Part shown: positions 1-11,602 of the stretch, in pieces
Layout of the letters: each line of letters starts with the position of its first letter
Numbering within the stretch: the stretch's first letter is position 1
Source of the DNA: Phylloscopus collybita
Taxonomy: Eukaryota > Chordata > Aves > Passeriformes > Phylloscopidae
Assembly (NCBI GenBank): GCA_027886175.1
Contig: JAJNNQ010000137.1
Span: forward strand, 1,616,001-1,680,000
Direction of reading: 5' to 3'
Length of the DNA: 64,000 bases
Notes under the pieces: generated by a model
Told to the model about the DNA's origin: nothing
Database searches by the model: none
What the model saw: only the letters and a program-made list of their open reading frames with translations
Position numbers and translations under genes: made by a program

Positions 1-430
1 ACCTGGGCTGTGGTTTCAGACACTCCTCAGTGCAGTGGCCTTGTCCCCACCGGCCAGGGAATCTCCCTTTAAGGCAGACTCGGAGAGAAGCCAAATTGCT
101 GAAGAAGGAAACACAAAAGATTGCTGCTGCTTCACATAAATTTACATCATCAAGGCCGTTTCGGGCTCCAGGGAGGTCCCTTCGGCTACAGTTTCATGTT
201 AATTCGCTGTAGTTACAGCCACCTAGGGGGGTGTGAATGCCAAACCTTTCATTCCTTCAGGATCATTTTTAAAAGCTGTTACTGATCCCGGCTGGGGAGG
301 GCTCTCTCTGCAGCATCCCCATACCCTACCCATAAAGTGGGTCTAAAGACAGACCTGACCTTTCCCAGGCAGGGTATGGGGATAACAAAGCAAATCTCAC
401 CCCGTTTGAGTCTAAAACCTACCTGAAAGT
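1..430. other. Unique noncoding sequence
   Basis: No repeat, splice-bounded frame or RNA gene is recognisable here. The short open frames are of chance length. Confidence 0.5.
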
Positions 431-485
431 TCACAGAATCACAGAATGGGCTCAGAAGGGGCCTTGGAGATCACCTCCTTCCCTC
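431..485 (-). mobile_element. CR1 LINE 3'-end fragment
   Basis: It begins TCACAGAATCACAGAATGG and continues with a GGGGCCTTGGAGATCACC block, which is the reverse complement of a CR1 3' terminus. Only the last ~55 bp are recognisable. CR1 copies are usually 5'-truncated, which explains the short length. Confidence 0.75.
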
Positions 486-1162
486 AGGAGCCCCAGAGGG
501 AATGTTCACCTTGACAAACCAGATTCTCACCGGGAGAGGATCTTCTGTGGAGATGCTGCCACTGCAAGAAACATCCAAACCTTCCCTTCCTCCCACCTCC
601 TTTTCCACCACAGGCTGGTGGGAGTGTGAGAAGAAGATGAACGAGGCCATTTTCCAGTCACATTCCTGCTCCATCATCCCCCAGCTGGGAACTTTCCTGC
701 TTTGAGACACATTGAGTCTGGCCCTTGTGCAGGTGTTGAGGTGCCAGGAGGCTTCTTTAGCCAGGGGAAACTCTAATTTGGTGTTTGCCCTTGGTGCAGT
801 TGCTCTGAACCCGTTTGTCTTGAGGGAAGATCACTCAGCAACCCCAAGCTGCTGTGGTCACAGCACTGAAAGAAAACATCAGGATAATTTTATTTCATGG
901 TTGTGCCAGCCCCTCTTCATCACCTACAGCTGAAAGCCCTTGAGTCAGTGCCTCTTCTTCCTGCAGTCCCCCTGCATCCCTTCCAACAAGCATTTTGAGA
1001 GGGGTTTGAATGCTCCTTTTCCAGCAGCGCCATTGATCTCCACGTGACTCAGACCCTGACCTCAGAAAAACCCAGGTAAGGGTGCACAGAAACAGATTTC
1101 AGACTTTGTTCTGCACAAAAATAACATCCCTCTGCCCTTAGTGAGCACCTGGTGCGGTTTCC
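486..1162. other. Unique noncoding sequence
   Basis: Nothing recognisable. The overlapping short open frames on both strands have no domain features. Confidence 0.45.
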
Positions 1163-1312
1163 CAAATGCTCCATCCCTGGAAGTGTCCAAGGCCAGGCTG
1201 GATGGGGCTTGGAGCACCCTGGAACAGTGGGATGTGTCCCTGCCCAGGGCAGAGGGTTGGAATGAGATGAATTTTAAGGTCCCTTCCAACCCAAACCAGT
1301 CTGGATTTCCAT
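1163..1312 (+). mobile_element. CR1 LINE 3'-end fragment
   Basis: It reads in CR1 sense: CTGGAAGTGTCCAAGGCCAG, then GGATGGGGCTTGGAGCA, CCTGCCCAGGGCAGAGGG, and AAGGTCCCTTCCAACCCAAA. This is the last ~150 bp of a CR1 3' UTR. The terminal 8-mer repeat is degraded. Confidence 0.9.
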
Positions 1313-1972
1313 GAATAAGAACTTGGATCATTGTTTTGTCCCCATGGCCCATCCTGCAGCTGATTAATTGGATGCAGATGGAGCCAGCTCCTTGCTCTGC
1401 TCTGGAATCTCCCTCACCTCACTCCCCTCCCTGCTGGGAGACGCTGACACCGTTGGATCCCCGTCCCTGCAGTCCCAGGAATTCTGAACACATCCTTGCT
1501 GTCCCAGAGCAGGCTGCCAGCTCCTCTTCCCTTGGCTTGGCCTCCCATCCTGCTGCAGCCCGAGCCAGATCATTGATCAATAATCTGTGGCAGGAAGCTG
1601 GACTGTAAAGCTGAGTTATGGGGCACATCACAGAGCAGGGTGATTGACGGGGCCGTCACTTGGGGCAGCGCAGAGGTTTATGTCTGGTAATATCTTGTGG
1701 AATAAAAATAAAACCTGACACAACATCCTGAATTATCCTCTGATGGGGAAGAGGCTTCCTGGCTGGCTGCAGTGATGTCCACGTTGTTATTGTTGGCCAC
1801 AGTGAATTCCCCCTCTGGCAGGCTGAGCATGGAATTCGCTTCTGGATCCCCGACTCCTCTTTTGCCTCAAGCCACAGGATCACGACATGCAGACAGGGAT
1901 GTTTCCAAAAGGAGCAGGGAATTATTTTTTGGGGTGCTGTTAAATTCAAGCCCTCTCACCAGGATGAAATAG
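1313..1972. other. Unique noncoding sequence
   Basis: No repeat or gene is recognisable between the CR1 fragment and the first LTR. Confidence 0.45.
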
Positions 1973-2734
1973 TGTCTTGGTTTGGAAAGACAGGTATCTG
2001 CCAGGGAAAACTGGGGTTTCCCTTGGAATGGAGAATGTAAACCCCTCACCCCTGCCAAATTATAATTTTGCAATCAAGGGCTTTCAGGCAAAGATTTGGG
2101 AATAGGAATAACAGTTCTTTACCAGGAATATTAACAATACAAATGTAGTAGAAAAAAAAAACCAAAAACAACAACAACAACAAAAAAAAACCCCACCCAA
2201 CCAAACCAGCAAACAAACAACAATTTTGGAAAACCCTGACAGAGTCAGAGCTACAACCTGACCCTGTTGGTCAGGGTGTTGGAAGCAGTCCAAAAGTGAC
2301 TCCTCCTGGAGTGGCAGATGTGGTTCTGGTGGAGTAGAGATGATCCTGTAGAACAAGGGTCCAGTGATGGTGAGAAGAGGTCCAGTCTTCCTCCCAGGAA
2401 TCGGGTGAAGCTGGATGTTCGTGTTCCTGTGTCTCAGTTTTATCCAGGTAGGAATGGTTGGCTCCCCCCACTGGGTGGAGCATCTCACAATGGGATGATG
2501 GAATGTGGATGTGTCAGTTTGGGGAGGTGTTAATGGTCCATTAGCAGAAGATATCCCCCTGGAGGGAGGATGGGTGGTGAAAGAGATAAGAAACACTGCC
2601 CTACCTAGTTTTTACAGTTGGCGCGTCATCAGAAGGCATCCACCCAGAGCCACAAGAGATAAACAAAAACATCTCCCCAGCTGCTCTCAACAGATGAAAT
2701 AGAATACACACTCCTGGCTCCACAACCCAAGACA
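1973..2734 (-). mobile_element. Solo LTR, type 1 (copy 1)
   Basis: The element is bounded by TGTCTTGG on the left and CCCAAGACA on the right, which are inverted terminal motifs. The flanks AATAG (1968-1972) and AACAG (2735-2739) are a 5-bp TSD with one substitution. It matches the copies at 4566, 24952 and 57734. The sense strand is minus: the reverse complement carries the GATAAAACTGAG TATA-like block seen in the + copy. The part at 1973-2252 is a long private 3' section rich in A/C near 2150-2225. There is no internal retroviral sequence on either side, so it is a solo LTR. The 5-bp TSD suggests a class III (ERVL-like) element, which is an inference. Confidence 0.9.
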
Positions 2735-4303
2735 AACAGCGATGACAAAAGTTTTCACTCAGCTCTTTGCAATGGGAAGGGAGGGACAAAAGCAGCGTTT
2801 CTCACACCCCCACAAGTTGTTTGTTGGATGAGGTTGACGCTTCTGGGAACAACCTGTTTGCACACCAACCCCTCTCCTGCTGAACATCTTCATTAATTAA
2901 CTCCATCTGCCTCTCCTGCCTTGAGACAGAAAAGATCTCTTGCTTTGATTGTTTGCTGTTTATGTCTTCCTTGCTGTTTGGTAAAGCACACAATAAATAC
3001 CTCGTGGTGCAAAACAAACAAACAAAAATCCCCCTGAAAAAACTCAAAAACACCTACAGAATGTTCATCCCCATCCAGCTCGGCTTCCCTTGAGGACAGA
3101 GGAGCCTAAAGCCACGCACGTGGCTCGAGGTGGGGTTTGCCACCTCCGGGTGCTTCTGTAGCACCTCCAGGAGATGATGGTGTGGCCCAAAAATTCCTTT
3201 CCTGCAGACCTGGTCTTGCAAAGACTTGGGAGCAGCTGCTTGAGGCAGTGGAGGAGAGGGAGACAGTGATGGTGGGGTCTGGATGTCTCATCCATCCTCC
3301 ATCCTTCCTTCACCACTTCCCTGGGGACCAGAAGGGGATTTGCATGGCTCCCTGTGACCACCCTGGGAGTTCTGGGTTTTTTTCTGTGCCCAGGACAGGG
3401 TTGGCTCGAGCAGGAGAAGGGACCAGGGATCCTCAGAAGGGCACTGTGGTGTGCAGATGCCTGAGCACAGCTGCTGCAGATGCAATGCTGAGCAGAGCAT
3501 TTTCAGGGAATATTTTCCCTGTCCTGCTCTCCTGGTTTTATGTCCAGGAGCAGATTCCCCATGGTGGGTCACTCCAGAGGATGGGACTGAAGGGAGTTTC
3601 CCTTTGACCCTTTTTCAGTTTGCAGCACCCTGGACTGGCCCCGTTCCCCCTTGTGCCCCACAGCACATCCTTGCAGGCTCCTCAGGGGCTGCCCAACCCT
3701 GCCAGGCAGTGCCAGGGCTCAGGCAGGGCTCAGTTTGCCACTCCCCGTGGCTGAGATGTGCAGACTGACCCTGTCCTGCTCTTAGGGGCAGAGATTCCCT
3801 TCTTCTGCTTCCCCTGCCCCGTTCCCTCCCCGGGCTCTGTGGCCACCCTATACCATGAGCATCCCTGGGATGCTGGGGAAGGGGTTTCCATGGTGACAGC
3901 ACACTGACAAAACCTCTCAGCACGTTCTTTTCCCCAGTTTTCCCCCCAGCTTGGATGGCAGGAGGGGGATGGGGGAGCCAGGACTCCCCTCCCCAGCTTC
4001 CCCAACACCCCAAACCTGCCCCATCCAGCTGGGCTGGGCTCCCATCCCATTCCCCCTGGAGATGGCAAGGGGGCTCCTCTTTCATCCCAAAGGTAAAATG
4101 TAAAAGCATCAGGCACTGAAGTTTGGGGTGCAGGGGTGGTAGGGGAGATTGGTTACAGCTCTCCCAAAACTCTCCTGAGGCTGAGTGAGGCTTTTCCCTC
4201 GGCAGGAGCTGTGCAGCCACGGGCTGATCCCGGGACAGGAGGTGACTCTCAAGGGCCACGCTGTTCCCAGCTCTTGGAGCTCCTGGGGAGCAGCCTGGAG
4301 TCT
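2735..4303. other. Unique noncoding sequence between type-1 LTRs
   Basis: About 1.6 kb with no recognisable gene or repeat. The minus-strand open frame at 3615-4430 (271 codons) is rich in Pro, Gly, Ser and Trp with no domain, and is probably a stop-poor chance frame in GC-rich DNA. Confidence 0.4.
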
Positions 4304-4330
4304 GTTTTTTGTTTTGTTTTGTTTTGTTTT
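4304..4330. repeat. (GTTTT)n microsatellite
   Basis: About five units of the pentamer GTTTT. Confidence 0.9.
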
Positions 4331-4565
4331 CTACAGAATTCCTCCTGAATGCAGACCCTCTCTGCCCCTTTCTCTGTCTGAACAATTTCCACCCTTGCAG
4401 TGTAAGGAGGAGTCTGCAGTGAGGTGGCATTTCCAGGGCAGAGGGTGCAGAAGAGCCCAGGGCTGTTTGTCCACCACAGATAAAATGGGAAAGGGATCAC
4501 TCAGCGTGGCACAGCTGTGTTTCCATGATGAAATTCCCTTGTTTCCCAGAACAAAGTGACCAAAC

Positions 4566-5172
4566 TGTCTTGGGTTATGGAACCAAAAACGTGTATTCTA
4601 TTTGATTTGCTGAAAGCAGTTGGGGAGATGTTTTTCTTTATCTCTTGTAACTCTGGGGCGAGGGTGGCAGATGCCTTCTGATAATGGGCCAACTGTTAAA
4701 ACCAGGTGGGGCAGTGTTTCTTATCTTTCACCACCCATCCTCTCTCCAGGGGGATATCTTCTGCTAATGGGCCATTAAGGATTATCTCCTGCTAATGGGG
4801 CATTAAGGCTCACTAAGGGCATGACATATTCCCTTGTGAGATGCTCCACCCAGTGGGAGGAGCCAAAAATTCCTACTAGATAAAAACTGAGGTGCAGGAG
4901 CACAAGATAACTGGTTCCACCGGATTCCTGGAGGAAGACTGGACCCTTCTCACCATCACTGGACCCTTCTTTCTCAGGATCATCTCTGCTCCAACAGAAC
5001 CACATCTGCCACTCCAGGAGGACTCACTTTTGAACTGCTTCCAACACCCTGACCAACAGGGTGTCAGGTTGTATTGTTCAATTTATTTTATTTTACCTTT
5101 TTTTCCTCTCTTCTCCTATTAAATTGTATCTCTGACTTGGAGTCTGACTGGTTTTGCTTTCAAACCAGCACA
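4566..5172 (+). mobile_element. Solo LTR, type 1 (copy 2, short 3' variant)
   Basis: It starts TGTCTTGGG and ends CCAGCACA, with a perfect 5-bp TSD CAAAC at 4561-4565 and 5173-5177. The first ~509 bp are homologous to the type-1 copies on the minus strand. The last ~100 bp are unrelated to those copies: a T-rich block with ATTAAA at 5118-5123, a likely polyadenylation signal. GATAAAAA at 4879-4886 is a TATA-like box. This copy sets the sense orientation for the family. The different 3' section marks a second subfamily. Confidence 0.93.
4879..4886 (+). promoter_or_regulatory. TATA-like box in type-1 LTR
   Basis: GATAAAAA lies about 230 bp upstream of the ATTAAA signal, in the usual U3 position for a retroviral promoter. 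Activity is not known. Confidence 0.45.
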
Positions 5173-5191
5173 CAAACCCAATCTGTGTTTT

Positions 5192-5297
5192 GGGAAGGCC
5201 AGGCTGGACAGAGGGCTTGCAGCAACCTGGCATGGTAGAAGGTGTATGGGAACAAGGTGATGTTTAAGGTCCCTCCCACCCAAACCACCCCATGATT
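5192..5297 (+). mobile_element. CR1 LINE 3'-end fragment
   Basis: GGGAAGGCCAGGCTGGACAG is followed by AAGGTCCCTCCCACCCAAAC and CCCCATGATTGA, the CR1 3' UTR and a decayed tail. It lies 20 bp after the type-1 LTR. Confidence 0.82.
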
Positions 5298-5815
5298 GAG
5301 AGCCCTTCAGCCCAGGTAAGACCTCCCAGGTCTGCCCAGTGGCTGGGGGGCTGCTCAGGGTGCTCTGGGGCTGTGACAGAGCTGCCAGAGCTTCAAAGGA
5401 TCTGTAATTGTGAGCTGGGGTTTGCTCTGTGCCCTAACCCTGTCTGCTTTGCTGTAATAGATGGAGCTGTGCCTGTCTGCTCCTGGGGGTGCTGGGGAAT
5501 GACAACAGGCTTGGCATTGACCTGAGGACACATCTGGCCACAGCTGCTGGGCTCTCCCCAGCAGTCACTTCTCGTGTGTGCTCTGATTAAAAAGGCAAAT
5601 GTTTATTCTGGCCATTTTCTGAGTGTTCCTGAGAGGTGAAGCTGATTTTAAAATGAAGATTTAAGATACAGACAAGAACAGGATACTGGAGGCTCCTGTA
5701 ATGGAGATGAGGAGCAAAGGAAGGCTGGGGCTGGGGGAATCAGGGGATCAGCAGCCAGATTTTGAGGTGGGGGGAAGCATGGGGTGCTGAGGGAGAGCTT
5801 TGGGGTAAGTGCTGT
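5298..5815. other. Unique noncoding sequence
   Basis: Nothing recognisable. Confidence 0.4.
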
Positions 5816-6224
5816 GCACTGGTTTGATGGGCACTGGTTTGATGGGCGCTGGTTTGATGGTCACTGGTTTGATTTCACTGGTTTGATGGTCACTGGTTTG
5901 ATGAGCATTGGTTTGCCCTGCACTGGTTTGCCCTGCACTGGTTTGATTTCACTGGTTTGATGGTCACTGGTTTGCCCTGTACTGATTTGATTTCACTGGT
6001 TTGATGGTCACTGGTTTGCCCTGCACTGGTTTGCCCTGTACTGATTTGATTTCACTGGTTTGCCCTGCACTGGTTTGCCCTGCACTGGTTTGCCCTGTAC
6101 TGATTTGATTTCACTGGTTTGATGGTCACTGGTTTGCCCTGTACTGGTTTGATGGGCACTGGTTTGCCCTGCATTGATTTGATTTCACTGGTTTGATGGT
6201 CACTGGTTTGCCCTGTACTGGTTT
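5816..6224. repeat. Minisatellite with CACTGGTTTG core
   Basis: Roughly 25 tandem units of 15-16 bp share the core CACTGGTTTG. The main variants end in ATGGT/ATGGG or CCCTG, and a third reads TACTGATTTGATTT. The variants recur in blocks, for example TACTGATTTGATTT followed by CACTGGTTTG several times, so there is a higher-order unit of about 45-60 bp. Confidence 0.95.
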
Positions 6225-7315
6225 TCCCCATTGGCCCTGCGTTGGTAAAGAGGGAATATCAGCAGGTGAGCCTGGGCATGGTGAGGAGAGACTCTGTCTG
6301 AGTGTCTCTGTGGGAATGGAAGCACAGCCCTGTTTTACAGATTTCAGAGGTTCCTGCAATTTCAGATGTCCAGTAAAATAATAAAATCACATTTTCTTTG
6401 CTGTTATAATTTGCAGTACTGGGGGTCTGGGTGCATTTTCTCCCTCTGGGCCTGGGAGGCTGGTTGGGGGAGAGGTTTCAGAAGGAGATGTCACAGAAAG
6501 GATTTGAATGTTTTGATGGAAGCCCCTGTGTGCTTCCAGACAGCTCCAGCAGATCCTTTCCCACCCTGGGGCAGGATGAACTTCTCCTCACCCCTCCCTG
6601 GCAGATGTTTGGCCAGTTTGCACCAACTCTCCTTTTGCCCATTAAAAGGGAATTATTTGGGACCATTGAAGCATCTCTGGCTGGCACCACATGGACTGGC
6701 ACAAAACCTGCTCCCTAAATCCAAGAGTTTACAGTGTCCTTGATGAGTCCATTTCCCAAACCTTCTGTTTTCACACCAACATTGCTTTTAAAAAAAAAAA
6801 ATCTTGCACTCACACCCTGGGTTGGAGAAATCCAAAGGAAGAGCTGCATCCTGTTTGTAGGAAAAAGGGAGGGATTTATGCCCTCTGCAGCAGGGATATT
6901 ATAGAGGCAGCAGGGAGCCAGTGCTCCCCATAAAGCATCTCCAGATCCTTGTAGGGAACATGGGAATTCCCAGGGGGTTGCTTCAAGTTTTTCCCTTTTG
7001 CTGAATCCCAACAAAAACAGGAATTTGAAGGGTTTCTGCCCCAACCTTGTGAGTTTGGGCAGTGGCCCCCAAATGGTGCAGGTTTAGAAATGAGTTTGTG
7101 GGGTTTAAATCTGGGTTTAACTCCGATTAAGTCCTCCCAGTCTCTTTCTTTGACCCTGGTGGAGCCTTGGGAATGCTCAGGAAAGTGTTTCTTATGGATT
7201 TCAGCGGATCTCTGCATTGCTGTTTCTGTCCAAGGTTCAAACCAGCTGATCTGGGAGCTGGAGGTTGGTCCTGGTGCTTTTCTCTTCAAAGCTGGTTAAA
7301 GGGGAGCAGGGTTAG
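6225..7315. other. Unique noncoding sequence
   Basis: No gene or interspersed repeat is recognisable. There is a short poly(A) run near 6788-6800. Confidence 0.4.
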
Positions 7316-7530
7316 CTGGGATATTGGGAAGAAATTCCTCTCTGGCACAGAATTCCCAGAGCAGCTGTGGCTGCCCCTGGATCCCTGGAATGTCCAAGGT
7401 CAGGCTGGACATTGGGGCTTGGAGCAGCCTGGGACAGTGGGAGGTGCCCCTGCCGTGGCAGAGGGTGGAACAGGATGATCTTTCAGATTCCTTCCAACCC
7501 AAACCATTCCCTGGTTCGGTGATAAATCCA
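7316..7530 (+). mobile_element. CR1 LINE 3'-end fragment
   Basis: It contains GGGAAGAAATTCCTCTCTGG, then CAGCTGTGGCTGCCCCTGGA, GTCCAAGGTCAGGCTGGACA and CCTTCCAACCCAAACCATTC, the CR1 3' UTR in order. About 215 bp. Confidence 0.92.
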
Positions 7531-8297
7531 AATGTGCACTTCTGCATTTTTCTGGGCAAAGTCAGGTCACAGCCTTGACAAAGTAGGAGCAGGTTGGAAG
7601 TGCCCAGCAGGGTGTGCAGACAGACTGAATCTCTGCAGGAGACTCTGCCAGAGCTCAATGACTTCTGCAAGGTGGGAAAGTCTCACTAAATGACTCCCAC
7701 TATTAAGAACCTCCCCATTAAACCTGGTTTTTATAAATGCTCTTTGTTCTTTAGGCTCTTTCACAGAATCACAGAAATGTGATTTTGAAATGCTTAGAGC
7801 AGTCTGATCGCCATCATCTTAATAACCTTGACAAACTGGTGCAGCAGCTGTTTTTTAGGGTGGATTGTTTGGGATTTCCAGAAGGAAGAGGGCAGCTCAG
7901 CCTGGGAGAAGGAGCAGACTGCAGGACATTGTGGTGTCTCGGACACCCAGGCTGGGGAGAAGACAACTCTCCCCTCTGGTATTACCAAAGTGCCCAGGGT
8001 CAGATAAAACTGACCAACCAAGCTCTCTGGAATCCAGTTAAATCTTCATTTGTATGCCCAGGACCCTCCTGACCATGCTGATCACTGACAGGAGAAAAGA
8101 ATCAATGCTTGGCAGGGTTTAATAATCTCGAGGCTGTGCCTTCACAGTCACTCCTGGGCTGCTCCTTCTCCTTAATGAAGGGGGGACACACAGAGAGGGA
8201 CAGGAGGTCTCTGGGAGCCTCTTCCATGTTCCAGAAGCTCGAAAAGAAGTGAGGAGCTATGGTTGTGGTCTGGCTTCTTATCTGTCTCCTGCTCCAT
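7531..8297. other. Unique noncoding sequence
   Basis: Only a short CACAGAATCACAGAAATG motif near 7761 resembles a CR1 end. It is too short to call. Confidence 0.4.
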
Positions 8298-8555
8298 GTA
8301 TGGAATCCTGGAATGGCTTGGGTTGGAAGGAACTTTAAAATTCATCTCATTCCAATCTCCTGCCGTGGGCAGGGACACCTTCCACTATCCCAGGCTGCTT
8401 CAAGCCCAATGTCCAGCCTGGCCTTGGACACTGCCAGGGATCCAGGGGCAGCCACAGCTGCTCTGGGCACCCTGTGCCAGGGCCTCCCCACCCTCCCAAC
8501 CAAGAATTCTTCCCCAATATCTTTCCTAACCCAAATTTGTTCTTCCTCTCCAAAG
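8298..8555 (-). mobile_element. CR1 LINE 3'-end fragment
   Basis: The reverse complement of the CR1 3' UTR: GGTTGGAAGGAACTTTAAAA, GTGGGCAGGGACACCTTCCA, AGCCTGGCCTTGGACACTGC, CCACAGCTGCTCTGGGCA and a TTCTTCCCCAATATC block. Confidence 0.92.
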
Positions 8556-9127
8556 CTCAGCCATGGGGTGGGATTTATCCCCTCACTGTCCCTCCCTTCA
8601 AGTGGGGCTAAATCCTTTCTTTTAAAGAAAAAAAAAAATATCCCAACCATGACGCTGAAGGTGATTGGGAAGTATTTTCCTCTTAGTGAAGGAAAAGGGA
8701 GCTCACACCCTTGGGATGCCCATCCCAGCCCCAGCTGCTCCATCGCTCCCAGGCTCTGCCAGCGCTCGAACTCCAGTGGACGCCTGCGAGGCTGTGATGG
8801 ATGTGCTGATTTTCCCTTTCTCTCTGGAGCTCAAACCCTTTGCATTGATTTGTGTCCTCATCTGGGTGCTGGGTGAGCGGCCAGGCTGGGAAGCAGCTCT
8901 GCCTGTCGTCCATCAAACCCTCCCAGTGCTTTGTCTTCATTCCCACTCGGCTGCTCCTGCGTGGAATTGGGGCTGGAGCTGCTGCTGGGAACACCTCAGC
9001 ACAGGGACAGAAAAATGGCATTCAGGCCTGCCCTGTGCTCACTGCTGAACTCAGCTCTCCATCCAGGGGGCTGGGAATGCTCCTCTCCCATGGGGAGGGG
9101 TGGGTGAGATCCCTGGAGGGTGTGGAT
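8556..9127. other. Unique noncoding sequence
   Basis: Nothing recognisable apart from a 10-bp poly(A) run near 8629. Confidence 0.4.
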
Positions 9128-9128
9128 T

Positions 9129-9520
9129 CACAGAATTGACAGGATCACAAAATCACTGGGTTGGAAGAGACCTCCAAGATCATCCAGTCCAACCCTAACA
9201 CCTCAACTAAACCATACCACCAAGTGCCACATCCAGGCTTTGTTTAAACACATCCAGGGATGGTGACTCCACCACCTCCCCAGGCAGGCTATTCCAGTAC
9301 TTTATTATTCTTCCTGGGGAAATCTTTTTCCTGATATCCAGCCTGTATTTCCCTTGGTGCAGCTTGAGGCTGTGTCCTCTCCTTCTGTCAGTGCTGCCTG
9401 GAGAAAGAGACCAACCCCAGCTGACCACAGCCACCCTTCAGGGAGTTGTGGAGAGTGACAAGGTCACCTCTGAGTCTCCTTTTCTCCAGGCTGAACATCC
9501 CCAGCTCCCCTTTGCAGAGC
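9129..9520 (-). mobile_element. CR1 LINE 3'-end fragment
   Basis: It begins CACAGAATTGACAGGATCAC and contains GGTTGGAAGAGACCTCCAAG, ATCATCCAGTCCAACCCTAA, CCAAGTGCCACATCCAGGC, GGGAGTTGTGGAGAGTGACA and CTTTTCTCCAGGCTGAACA. This is one of the longest and best preserved CR1 pieces (~390 bp) and a different subfamily from the 8298 copy. Confidence 0.94.
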
Positions 9521-9949
9521 ACGTGGTGCTCTGAGTGACCATGGACGATGCAGGACATCTCTGGATGGAGCCCTGGAATCCTGGACACGGAGAGATTGAT
9601 CTCTTCCCTCTTCAGTTCTCTGTGCTGCTGCAGGTTGTGCTCCCTTGTTTATCCCTGTCTCCATCAAACACAGGATAAAATCAGGGGAGCATTGCCCTTT
9701 GTGCCTCTGAGGGAATTTTTTTTGGGCAAATAATCCCATCCTCAGGGTCCTCAGGGAGCTGCTTGCCTGCTGATCCCTGGGCTTTGCTGGATACAGCAGT
9801 TTCCTCTCATGAGACCAGTTTTTGGTTTTGATTCATTCACAAAAAAAGCTGGACAGGGAGAGCCTGGAGCACTTGGGGTTGTTGTGTTTCTCCTGTCCCA
9901 GAGCAGCCTGGCAGGAGCTGGAGGCTCAGCCCCACCCCAGGCTGGTGAT

Positions 9950-10030
9950 CACAGAATCATGGAATTGTTTGGATTGGAAAAGACTCAGAGGATGACTGTG
10001 AATCCAGCCCAGAGGGGTTTGTACAGAGGC
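9950..10030 (-). mobile_element. CR1 LINE terminal fragment
   Basis: ATCACAGAATCATGGAATTG is followed by TTTGGATTGGAAAAGACTC, the reverse complement of a CR1 end. It fades into unique sequence after about 60-80 bp. Confidence 0.7.
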
Positions 10031-10869
10031 ACCCACTGCTCCCAGTGCTGGTGGCCTTGGCAGAAGAGCCAGGAGCTGAATTTTCCAGGGAATCTGCTTC
10101 TCCTCCCCCCACTGAGGAGCACTCAGGCTCTCCCTGCTCACGGAGCTGTGTTGCTCTGGAGACAGAAAACATTTGCTGTAAAACCCTGGACACGTGAAAA
10201 GTTTCTCCAAGGAGAAATAACCTCAAAAAATGCCCTGCTGGGAGGCACTAAGGAAAACTTTCCCCAGCCAGGCTGTGACATCCCTTCCTTGGTCACCAGC
10301 CAGTCCAAACCCTGCTGAGACATGGGGTGGATTTATGTAGCATTAACCCCACCAATCCCCAGGAAAATCAATTCCATGGGGCGCTGGGATGCTGGAAAAT
10401 CATCTCAGGCTGCAGCTGGGACACCCTGGGCTCTCTGCCCTCGGTGGGTGATGTGACATTTGGAGCATCTGTCCACACTGGCAAGGCCATAAACCAGTCA
10501 GAGCTAAAGAAAACGTCAGATTTGTGACCTGGGGTGCTGAGTCACTGGAGGGAGAATCAATCTTTCCACTGTAATGGTAATTTTGAGGCGTCTCTCTCCC
10601 TCCTACCACCTGGGAAGCTTTATTAGGACTATTGGTCAGGCTTTACTCATTCAGCAGCAGTGGTGGGAACTGGGAAAGTCGAGGAAAAGCCCCCACTGCA
10701 AAAAAAACTCGCAGGCAAAACCCCCAGGGGTCTGCCCTGATACTGGGGAGACCCCGGTGAGGGTGGGAGGTGAAGGATCTCAGTGTGGCTGTGTTGTAAC
10801 TTCCCCCTGCTCAGGGGGCTCAGGGGGTGGGGTTTATTTGCTTTGCTTGTAATGTTGCTGCTTGTTAGG
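10031..10869. other. Unique noncoding sequence
   Basis: Nothing recognisable. Confidence 0.4.
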
Positions 10870-11020
10870 ATTTTTTTTTTTTTTTTTTTTGACTGCTTTG
10901 ATGGTTGAGGGGTTTTCCAGATTAAAATCTTCCTTTTTTTTTTTTTTTTTTTTTTTTTTTTCCTTTTTCTTCTTCTTCTTCTTCTTCTTCTTCTTCTTTT
11001 TTTTTTTTTTTTTTTTCTTT
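10870..11020. repeat. Poly(T) and (CTT)n low-complexity tract
   Basis: A ~20-nt T run at 10870-10890 is followed, after a short unique bridge, by poly(T), about ten CTT units and poly(T) again (10931-11018). The length is likely polymorphic and prone to sequencing error. Confidence 0.95.
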
Positions 11021-11602
11021 TGCTTTCAAGGGATGAGCTGGAAGCTTTAAAGGGGTTGGGAGTTACGTTAACAGCTTTTGATTTTATTTACACGGCGAGG
11101 GGCTGAGCTCTGTAAAGCCTCCAGGAGCTTAAAAGACGCATCTTCAAGCATCCTTGTGCACTTTCCAGGTCACCCAGCCCCGGGGCTATCCCTGGATTTT
11201 ATGCCAAATTTTATCCAAGGCTGCTTTTGCAGGGAGCAGAGTCTCCTGTGGCTCCCTGTGCATGGACAACCCTTCCCTCACCCCATGGATTTGGGATCTG
11301 TGCTCACCCATCAACTCCAGGTAACTTAGCAACAGCCAAATCCATGTTTGCCAACATTTACACTCCACAGAGGCCGGGAATTTCAGCTTCCCATTGACTT
11401 TGGGGATGCTGCAGTCCCTGCTGAGCTGCCCTGGCCGTGGGGGTTCCCCTGGAAATGCTGGGGATTGCAGCCAGCAGAGCCAATTCCAGCCTTTGCACCC
11501 CAAACACACAGCTCTGGGGGGCAAAGGCTGGTAGCCACAGGTGGGTGTGCAGGGAAATCCCAGAATCAGCTCCCTGGGATCTCAGGGAGGGTTTTTTTTC
11601 CA
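11021..11602. other. Unique noncoding sequence
   Basis: Nothing recognisable between two low-complexity tracts. Confidence 0.4.

Noticed and set aside
2084..2596. Minus-strand frame of 170 codons
   Set aside because: It lies wholly inside a type-1 LTR. LTRs of this kind are noncoding, and a related frame occurs in the 57734 copy for the same reason.
3615..4430. Minus-strand open frame of 271 codons
   Set aside because: No domain, low-complexity Pro/Gly/Ser/Trp composition, overlapping long frames in other phases, and no splice context. Likely a stop-poor chance frame.
7761..7790. CACAGAATCACAGAAATG motif as a CR1 end
   Set aside because: Only ~18 bp match and no CR1 body follows.
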